Shown: in pieces, positions 35,638 to 43,100 of the stretch
How positions within the stretch are numbered: position 1 is the first letter of the stretch
Layout of the letters: the number at the start of each line of letters is the position of its first letter
Assembly: GCA_019456145.1 (NCBI GenBank)
Contig: VRUL01000008.1
Coordinates: 124,438 to 171,126 of the forward strand
DNA: 46,689 nucleotides
Origin: Planctomycetota bacterium
Lineage (GTDB): Bacteria > Planctomycetota > Phycisphaerae > Sedimentisphaerales > Anaerobacaceae
Direction of reading: 5' to 3'
Made by a program: the position numbers and the translations under genes
Notes under the pieces: model-generated
Told to the model about the DNA's origin: nothing
What the model saw: only the letters and a program-made list of their open reading frames with translations
The model's database searches: none

Positions 35638-35649
35638 ACAATCGATTGT
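35638..35649. promoter_or_regulatory. Perfect 12-base palindrome before the unit 2 sigma gene
   Basis: ACAATCGATTGT ends 8 bases before the earliest start codon of the sigma gene, where it could act as an operator. An AT palindrome (AAAATATATATTTT, 35584-35597) lies further upstream. Confidence 0.4.
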
Positions 35650-35657
35650 TGTAAGAT

Positions 35658-36218
35658 TTGGTGAGCGATGCGTTGATGTTGGAAGATAAGCTGCTTATAC
35701 GCAAATTCAATCGTGGTGACGGTGATGCTCTTAGGCGCATCTATGAAAAGTATAGAAATGATTTGCTCAAGGTCGCTGCCGCTCTTTTGAATGACAGAAG
35801 TGGTGTTGAAGATGTCCTGCATGACGTTTTTGTTTCTTTTGCAAAAGGCATGGGAACTTTTCAGTTGAGAGGGAACCTGAAAGGTTATTTGTCAATCTGT
35901 ATTGCAAATCGTGCGCGTGACAAGAATCGGGCAGCGCAGCGACAACGCACTGTTGGCATGGATAACGCAGGGCCGATTCGTTCAGATATAAGTGGGCCGG
36001 CTCATTTGGCTGTTCACAGTGAATTGTCGGAGCGATTGGGCTCTGCGATGGCTCAGCTTCCCTGCGAGCAGCGGGAGATAATAATTCTTCATCTGCAAAG
36101 CAGGACCAGATTCAGGCAAATCGCCAAATCAAAAGGCGTTTCGGCCAATACGATTCGAAGCCGATATCGGTATGGTTTGAATAAGCTGCGTTCAATTTTA
36201 AATGGTGAGTTAAGATGA
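35658..36218 (+). CDS. ECF-type RNA polymerase sigma factor, unit 2
   Basis: A 186-residue ECF sigma factor. Region 2 is LIRKFNRGDGDALRRIYEKYRNDLLKVAAALLNDRSGVEDVLHDVFVSF. Region 4 is LGSAMAQLPCEQREIIILHLQSRTRFRQIAKSKGVSANTIRSRYRYGLNKLR. The start is uncertain: TTG 35658, GTG 35661 or ATG 35676, none with a clear ribosome-binding site. The stop overlaps the next start as ATGA, so the membrane partner is translationally coupled. Confidence 0.9.
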   Translation: MVSDALMLEDKLLIRKFNRGDGDALRRIYEKYRNDLLKVAAALLNDRSGVEDVLHDVFVSFAKGMGTFQLRGNLKGYLSICIANRARDKNRAAQRQRTVGMDNAGPIRSDISGPAHLAVHSELSERLGSAMAQLPCEQREIIILHLQSRTRFRQIAKSKGVSANTIRSRYRYGLNKLRSILNGELR

Positions 36219-37480
36219 GATATCCAGGAAATATAGAGCGTTCAATTGAGAAGTCATATCTTGAGAATATTGAAGTGTCGGCCGACGCTGAGATGGACGG
36301 AAGAATTCTCGGCGATGCTTTGGCCGCGATGGAAGAATCAAAAAAAGCAGGCCCGGCTTTAGCTGGGCCAAATGTTTGGAGAACGATTATGAAAAATCGA
36401 ATCACAAAATTAGCCGCTGCGGCGGTGATAATTACTGCAGTATTATTAGGAGTGAAGTTTGCAGGTGGGCCGGATATGGCAAATGTTGCCTGGGGTGAGG
36501 TGACCAACCGCGTTGCTCAGGTTGACTATGTGCATGTATATTGGTTTAAAAGTCGGGGTGACGCTCTTTTCAGACAGTTCGAGGGCTGGTATGCGCACGG
36601 GAAACTCGTTAGGCGTGGAGATAAGGGGGGCATGACCTATGACGACGGACAAACGCAGCAGAAATTTGATGAGCAGGGAAGGCGAATTGGTAAAAAGCCA
36701 TCCTTATTTGCCGAAGGAAAGACTTTTTTTGAATTATTTAGCGCAGATTTATTGTCAGATAAGAATGAGCAGTTAAGTCAACTGACGCCTATCAATGTGG
36801 GCGATGACTTTCTCATATACGAAGTTGACCCGCCCCCCGATTGGGATGGAAGCCAGTGGTTAGAAAACATATCTGTTACAGTGGGCAAAAATTCTCTTTT
36901 ACCTGTTCAGATGAAAATCTTCGAAAAAGACTCGGATGATTATGACCTGGTTATGTTTGATTACGAAGCTCCTGAGAAACCGCCGGAATTTTTTGAGCCC
37001 CCAATGGCTGCATCAGCTAATGGACAAAGCGAGGTCGTGCTCGATGGCCAAGAGGTTGTTTTAAATATTGAGGGCGCCCCGGGACTCAAACAGGCGGTCG
37101 TACGTCTATATGACAAGTATGACGGACCTGCCGAGCAATTTCCGTTGGACTATATCAGTAGTGACCGTCTTGACCCGAACTTTAGCAGGGCGGTGTCTGA
37201 GGGAGTGCGCAAAAAGTATAAAAAGAAAGGCGGACCGGTATATAGGCTGGATGTTTCTTTTGTAACAGATGAAGGGTACGAAAGCGGAACCCTTGTTTTC
37301 CTGGCAACGCGGTTGAATGAAGCGGGGCAATGTGGCGTAGGTTCCAGTGCCGGAGGTCTTGATGGATGGCCGGATGGGAAATATCGCAACATTAAATTTT
37401 CGCCTTTGCTGAAATCCACTGAAAGAGAGGATACTTATATTGTCGAGATACGCTGCTGGCTCAGACCTAAGGATGATTGA
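36215..37480 (+). CDS. Membrane protein paired with sigma factor, unit 2
   Basis: 421 residues starting in an ATGA overlap with the sigma gene. The order is a soluble N-terminal segment (1-58), WRTIMKNRITKLAAAAVII with one membrane segment (about 64-82), a domain starting NVAWGEVTNRVAQVDYVHVYWF that is LolA-like, and an extra C-terminal domain (about 270-421) with GGLDGWPDGKYRNIKF. A GGAGA site stands just before the ATG of residue 59 (36389). It probably controls the unit 2 sigma factor from the membrane; that is inferred from gene pairing, not from a recognised anti-sigma domain. Confidence 0.7.
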   Translation: MRYPGNIERSIEKSYLENIEVSADAEMDGRILGDALAAMEESKKAGPALAGPNVWRTIMKNRITKLAAAAVIITAVLLGVKFAGGPDMANVAWGEVTNRVAQVDYVHVYWFKSRGDALFRQFEGWYAHGKLVRRGDKGGMTYDDGQTQQKFDEQGRRIGKKPSLFAEGKTFFELFSADLLSDKNEQLSQLTPINVGDDFLIYEVDPPPDWDGSQWLENISVTVGKNSLLPVQMKIFEKDSDDYDLVMFDYEAPEKPPEFFEPPMAASANGQSEVVLDGQEVVLNIEGAPGLKQAVVRLYDKYDGPAEQFPLDYISSDRLDPNFSRAVSEGVRKKYKKKGGPVYRLDVSFVTDEGYESGTLVFLATRLNEAGQCGVGSSAGGLDGWPDGKYRNIKFSPLLKSTEREDTYIVEIRCWLRPKDD

Positions 37481-37510
37481 TCTTCGCAGTATCTGAATTC
37501 GCAGATTTAA

Positions 37511-37540
37511 GGCCGAACTTGTTTAGCTCGGCCTTTTTTT
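37511..37540 (+). terminator. Intrinsic terminator of sigma unit 2
   Basis: Arms 37511-37519 and 37525-37533 pair with one mismatch around a TGTTT loop, followed by seven Ts and then ATGCGC. It is homologous to the terminator of unit 1. Confidence 0.9.
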
Positions 37541-37547
37541 ATGCGCC

Positions 37548-37576
37548 TTGACAGAAAAAACGCGTAAAATTACAAA
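37548..37576 (+). promoter_or_regulatory. Candidate promoter of sigma unit 3
   Basis: A perfect TTGACA (37548-37553), a 17-base spacer and TACAAA (37571-37576) follow directly on the unit 2 terminator. A second possible -10 (TATAAT) lies at 37620-37625, closer to the start codon. Confidence 0.5.
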
Positions 37577-37669
37577 AACTCAATTTTTTGCGCTTATTTT
37601 TCTCCGATAAATCAGACATTATAATGAACTCTGTCAGCAAGAGCTGGCTTGGAGGTTAAACGTTAATAC

Positions 37670-38206
37670 GTGACAGAGAAGTTGCAAACAGAACTGGTTG
37701 AAGCTGCCCTCGCCGGCGACATCGATAGCTTTGGGCAGCTTGCCCGGCGATATTATGCTTCTTTGGTGGCGGTCGCCTACGCTATCCTTGCGGACCATCA
37801 GCTTGCCGAGGATACCGCGCAGGAAGCATTCGCAAGGGCTCTGACAAACTTAAGTAAATTGAGAAAACCCGACAAGTTTGCTCCATGGCTTGCCCAAATT
37901 TGTAGAAATATCGCCAAAGATATGGTCGCCGCCAAAGCAAGGCAAGTTAACACCGAAGATTCTTGCCGGGCTCCTGATAACGGCGGGCGCGATGACAATG
38001 TCGAGGCGGTTCGCGGAGCTATTGAACAATTGCCGTTCCGCGCAAGAGAAGTGATAGTTTTACGCTACTACAATGGCTTGTCATACGAAGAGATTTCCTC
38101 TGTCTTGGGAATCTCAAAGCCGACGATTAACGGCAGGCTGACCAGGGCAAAAAGAAAAATGGCAAGGTACTTAAAGTGTAATGGTTTCCCGGAGAACAGA
38201 TTATGA
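37670..38206 (+). CDS. ECF-type RNA polymerase sigma factor, unit 3
   Basis: 178 residues starting at a GTG with GGAGG 14 bases upstream. It is the most canonical of the three: region 2 ARRYYASLVAVAYAILADHQLAEDTAQEAFARAL, and region 4 IEQLPFRAREVIVLRYYNGLSYEEISSVLGISKPTINGRLTRAKRKM. Its stop overlaps the membrane-protein start (ATGA), as in unit 2. Confidence 0.93.
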   Translation: MTEKLQTELVEAALAGDIDSFGQLARRYYASLVAVAYAILADHQLAEDTAQEAFARALTNLSKLRKPDKFAPWLAQICRNIAKDMVAAKARQVNTEDSCRAPDNGGRDDNVEAVRGAIEQLPFRAREVIVLRYYNGLSYEEISSVLGISKPTINGRLTRAKRKMARYLKCNGFPENRL

Positions 38207-39786
38207 AACCTGATAAATCTGACAAGAAGATAAATGAGCTGATCAGCCGGGCCATTGGCCGCCAAAGACCAACCTTTGATTTCAATAAATGGCAGGCGGA
38301 CCACCAGAAAGAAATTCAAACCTATAAAGCACAAGTTAAAAAGCCCTCGGACTCTGTCGAATCGTCCGAGATTTGGAGAAAAATTATGAAAAGTCCAATT
38401 ACAAAACTCGCTGCCGCAGCAGTGATAATTATCACCATACTGGGCGGTATAAACTTTTGGCCCGATAGCCCGGGGAACCGAAAGTGGTGGCTGGACCCGT
38501 CGGCTGCCTGGGGACAGGAAATAATTCAATCACTCGAAAAGGTTAAAACATTGGTTTACAGACAACGCGTAGCATCTGTCAGTGATTACGGTAATGCCAA
38601 AATGGGCGTAGGGTGGGAACAACGTTTTTGTTCAGAAAACGCTTATAGACGAGACAGTTATGATTGGCGCGACGGCACAACTGTTATAAATACTCAGTGG
38701 GTTTTACGTGAGCCTGATGGGCGCACTAAATACGAGGTTTCTTACGAATATCAGTGCTACTTTCAGGATAAAACCGGAGGCCGTTTCTATTCTGACCAGA
38801 TGGATTCATTTCGCTGGTATGTTGGTCTTCTCCACAAGGCTGACCGAATTCTTGAAACGAAGTTCTTTGAAGGGCGTGAATGTGTAGGTTTCGAGATAAA
38901 TGCCGGTAAATATGGTGACAATCCTGAAAGTCAATTCAATCGTATTTGGTTTGATGTGGAGACAAAGCTGCCCGCACGAATAGAAAAACACGGTCATAGA
39001 AGCAGCTTCGATGCAGCTCAGGCACACACGGTAATACATGATCAATTCGAGTATTACACAGAAGTCCCGGCCGACATCTTCACTCCACAGATTCCGCAGG
39101 ATTTCGTCAACGCCCATCCGGACGAAATTCGTGATGCAAGAAAAGGCCAAATGACCTTTGCTGATGTTCCGGAAGGATTAAAAGACCAAATCGTCGCGGC
39201 GATGAAAAAGGCAAAAACCATGGTTTATCAACAAGGTGACATGACCGTGTATTCGTCCCCAAATGCATGGCGGTACGACTATTATTCCGCTGACCGCCTC
39301 CAAAAATCAGAATGGTATGTCTCCGAGCAGTATGACACCGGGGAAACGGGTTTTGAAATTGAAGACAAGGTCTTGCGGGTTGTTAGAACCACGGTCGACT
39401 TTGACAGCCGAACATACCGGATTTCCGGCTACATAAGCAGTCGACATCCAATGCATGAAATTGTATTTTTCGCAGGATTGGTTGACCGGGCCGATCGCAT
39501 ATTGGAAAACCGGATTATTGATGAAGTTGAATGCATCGGTTTTGAAATCAGCGCAAAAAAATATGGTGATAACCCCGAGAGTATGATACACCGTTTGTGG
39601 TTTGATGCGGATACAAAACTTCTTGTACGCATGGAGTTCGAATGGGAAACGGATAAACCGTCAAAGCAGAACCTCAAACAACAATTCCAAAGAGGGCAGT
39701 TCCAGTGGGACTCGGATCTGCCGGCTGACACATTTACCCCCGCAATACCCGAAGGCTTTGGAACGCCAACTAAAAAAGTTCAGTAA
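38203..39786 (+). CDS. Membrane protein paired with sigma factor, unit 3, with duplicated outer domain
   Basis: 527 residues. The N-terminal soluble part (1-61) is followed by WRKIMKSPITKLAAAAVII and a membrane segment (about 67-84). The outside part contains two copies of a LolA-like domain about 216 residues apart: ADRILETKFFEGRECVGFEI with KYGDNPES at about 212-240, and ADRILENRIIDEVECIGFEI with KYGDNPES at about 428-456. Each copy ends in a PAD-FTP-IP-F motif. A GGAGA site lies before the internal ATG of residue 62 (38386). The role is probably sensing and sigma control, inferred from context. Confidence 0.75.
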   Translation: MKPDKSDKKINELISRAIGRQRPTFDFNKWQADHQKEIQTYKAQVKKPSDSVESSEIWRKIMKSPITKLAAAAVIIITILGGINFWPDSPGNRKWWLDPSAAWGQEIIQSLEKVKTLVYRQRVASVSDYGNAKMGVGWEQRFCSENAYRRDSYDWRDGTTVINTQWVLREPDGRTKYEVSYEYQCYFQDKTGGRFYSDQMDSFRWYVGLLHKADRILETKFFEGRECVGFEINAGKYGDNPESQFNRIWFDVETKLPARIEKHGHRSSFDAAQAHTVIHDQFEYYTEVPADIFTPQIPQDFVNAHPDEIRDARKGQMTFADVPEGLKDQIVAAMKKAKTMVYQQGDMTVYSSPNAWRYDYYSADRLQKSEWYVSEQYDTGETGFEIEDKVLRVVRTTVDFDSRTYRISGYISSRHPMHEIVFFAGLVDRADRILENRIIDEVECIGFEISAKKYGDNPESMIHRLWFDADTKLLVRMEFEWETDKPSKQNLKQQFQRGQFQWDSDLPADTFTPAIPEGFGTPTKKVQ

Positions 39787-39814
39787 CTCCGCCTTTGAAC
39801 AGTCTAATAAAGGA

Positions 39815-39847
39815 ACGCTGCCGTCCAACAGGGTCGGCAGCGTTTTT
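39815..39847 (+). terminator. Intrinsic terminator of sigma unit 3
   Basis: A perfect 9-base stem (ACGCTGCCG with CGGCAGCGT), an 11-base loop and a T-run, followed by ATGCGC as in the other two units although the stem is unrelated. Confidence 0.9.
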
Positions 39848-39897
39848 ATGCGCTATTATTGTAACTGGCCCGCTTATATTCGTCTAAGTGGATTAGT

Positions 39898-40092
39898 TTA
39901 TAAGCCCCACGCCTTTGCGAACGCGCTGAAGCTGCGGTCGTACGTTTTCTCCACCTCTGCCGGGAAGCAGCAGGCCGGAAGTTGCTGCGATGATAAATGA
40001 GAGCTTATACACTCACAGCATATTCCCTTTCTCGGACAGCCCGGGTATGTACAGCTGCAAACTTTTAGAGTTTGTTCTTTCTTGCATTCCAT
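39898..40092 (-). CDS. Small cysteine-rich DUF6485-type protein
   Basis: 64 residues with nine cysteines, eight of them in the pattern CSC-4-C-5-CC-x-C-12-CC, suited to binding zinc or an iron-sulfur cluster. The ending VEKTYDRSFSAFAKAWGL and the PACCFPAE segment match my memory of DUF6485 proteins, which are found in anaerobes. AAAAGGAGA lies 10 bases upstream of the ATG. It is convergent with the unit 3 terminator, and the GH127-GH51 gene ends 48 bases upstream. Confidence 0.85.
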   Translation of the reverse strand: MECKKEQTLKVCSCTYPGCPRKGICCECISSHLSSQQLPACCFPAEVEKTYDRSFSAFAKAWGL

Positions 40093-40139
40093 ATTCAGAT
40101 GTCTCCTTTTGAAATTGATACCACGGATTAAAGGGAATT

Positions 40140-43100
40140 TTAGTTCTTAATCGGCAGTTCGTAAAGATTAATGCTCAACGGCCGAATAACTAATTCGTTG
40201 AAGATATTGGAAATCCCCTTTTCTTTAATCACGACCTCAGGCGCTTTGCCTGGCTCGTTATAAGCCATAGGATCTGCGTGCGCGATTTGCCACAGCCGTG
40301 CCTTGCCCGATAGTTTGACTCCTTTTACCTCCATCGGCAGTTCTAATTCGTTTTCTGTTGGATTGACGACGGCGACTGTCAGGACCTTGCGCCCTTTTCT
40401 CCAGGCCGCTGATATATCAAGTGGATAAGCGTCACCGGCGATGGTCACCGGGACGCTCCCGAAGTGATCGCGGTAAAGTTTCAAAACCAGACCCGTCGTC
40501 TCAAAGGCGGCCGCCGTCTTGCTCGTCTTGATACACCCGATGACGTTCACCGTCTGTGCGTAATTGGCCATAAACATTATATCGGAATGACGGAAGTATT
40601 CGTGCAGCCCTCTGGCTATCCCAAGGCCGTCTTTATGGAAATACCGTGTCCCTAATTCACCGAACACATGAGGCCCGTACCAGTAGTTCCATTCGGTCAT
40701 TGCGATGCGGATATCCTTGCCTTTCAGCGTGTCCAGTTTCTCACGCAGCTCCCGATGGAATTGCACTTTCCTTTTGATATTGTCCGGGATTTGCGATGTA
40801 TGTTCGAGCAGGTCGTTTCTTTCCTGGCAGTAGAAATGCTCGGCAATCTGGTCGATATGATTGGAGCAGCTCCGCAGCAGTCCTTCGCTCCAGGACCCGG
40901 CATTACCCGATGCGATCGGCACAATATCCGGGTCAACATCGCGCATCTTGTCCACCACCCAGTTGTGTTTGCGAACATAGTGCTCCAGCCTCATATAACC
41001 AAGCTGCCACGAACCGAACATTTCGTTACCGATGCACCAGTACCGAACATTAAAAGGTTTAGGCTCGCCGTTTTTCGCCCGTAAAGAGCCCATGAGCGTA
41101 TCGGCCGAGCCGTTGGAGTATTCCAATTGGGCCGCCGCCGAATAAGCGTCCCCGAAGCCGGTATTAACAGTTACCAAGGGTTCGGCATCCACCAGTCGGC
41201 AGAAGCGAATAAATTCGTTGAAGCCGAAGTCGTTGTGTTCCACCCCCGTCCAGGCGGGATTTGTGCGAGGAGGCCGTTTATCGCGTTCGCCGATACCGTC
41301 ACGCCAGTCGTAGCCGCTAACAAAATTTCCGCCGGGCCAGCGATAAAGCGGGGCGTTGAGTTCCTTGAGCAATTTCAAAGTATCGGCCCGCATGCCCTCG
41401 ATGTTGTCCGCCGGCATCAGCGAGACAGTCCCTACACGCACGGAACCGCCGCCGTGGGCGACGATTTCCAGTTGCCCATTGTTGGTCGTGGCGCCGGATT
41501 TAAACTTGAATTTTTTCTTCGTGTACTTGGACTTGGGCTTAGCAAGCGAGATAGTTTGACGGTCATTTTTGCCCGTACCCCACACAAGAGACACCTGGGC
41601 TTTCGGATCTCCACTGCCGGCAAAAACGATATACCCTGTATAGTCCTTTCCTTTAACAAGTCCTAACGCTTTCTGTCTGATACCGGAGGGTGTTCCTCCC
41701 CAGAGCACTTTGACCTCGGGTGTATGCTCGCCGACGAAGGATCCTTCTTTGGCCATTGTCACCGAATCCGCCGGCCCGATGATTTGCCAGGGCGAGGCGC
41801 CTACTATCGCGTACGGATTATCCTTGGAGACACCCCTCCTGCCGCGATAGGGGTCGTAATTCGCCGTAATCGGGAAATAGAACTTTCGGTCTTCCAGCAT
41901 CTCCGCCCAGATGCCGCCGTAAATACACCGCCCGAGATGTTCGATAAATTGCCCGTAGATATATTTGGAAATCGGCTCACCCGTCTCGCCTGCGTCGATT
42001 GTCACCGAAAGCTTGGTTGTTTTAGTAGAGAGCAGCTCTAATTGCACATCGTCATACCACGCATTCCCTGTGGACAGTCCCCAGCCCCCGAACAGGCAAT
42101 TGATTTCCACCGCTGCACGGTCGCCCGTATCAAAGGCAACCTCCACCCGCGTCCAGTCCTTCGTCCCCGTTACCGACGGTGTTTGCGCGGGCTGAATATT
42201 GTGCACATTAAATAACGCTCCTTTACCGGAACCGCCCTCAACGTTTTCCGTTTTAATCCAGCCGGTCAGCTTGTATTTCGACCGAGGTTTAACCGGTACC
42301 GACGTCAGCCATCCGATATCGGCCCCGTTTTCCGATGACAGCATAACGGCCCGCTTGCCCGTTCGCCCGCCCTCAACATATTCGAACTCGCCTCGTCCGT
42401 TATACGTTCGCCTCTCCCAGTTAGCCGGTCTGTTGTTTATGGCTTTCTCGAATGACCGATTGCGTATCATCCCCGGCTGCGTCAGGGGTTTTGCCGCCGA
42501 CTCATCGCGCGCCAGCCAAACCGCCATCTCACCCGCCCCGCGGTGCGCCCACGCATAATAGGGTATCGCCGCGAAATCCTGTTTTTTCTTGATTGTCGAT
42601 TTGCCGTCCTTGCCGTAGCTCAATGCCGCAGCCTTACTTTTAATGACTGTTACCCCGTTCAGCATATCTTTGCGATGTTCGGTTGTAAATTTTGCATTGT
42701 CTCCAAGGACAAGGTTAAGAACATGGCCGTCATTGTCAGGCCATTCGGCGCAGTAAACGATAGGCCCTCGCTGCAGCGCGACCTTGCCCGTGTTGCCCGC
42801 AATCTTCTCGTGGGACACAACCCGCCGCACCGGCATCGGAATAGTCACCTCGATGACATCACCATGTTTCCACGCCCGGCTAATCCGGGCATAGCCTTTT
42901 TCCATAGCCGCTGCTGCCTTCTTGCCGTTGACCTTTAGGCTGACTTTCTCACTACTGCTGTTCACATAACGGTAAAGGTCGCTCGGCACAGGCTCATTCC
43001 TCGCCCAGCCGGGAATACGCACGCAAATCGAAAATCTTGCTGGACGCGCCGGCCCAACTGTAATCTTCACCTTTCCGTCCCACGGATACTCCGTCTTTTG

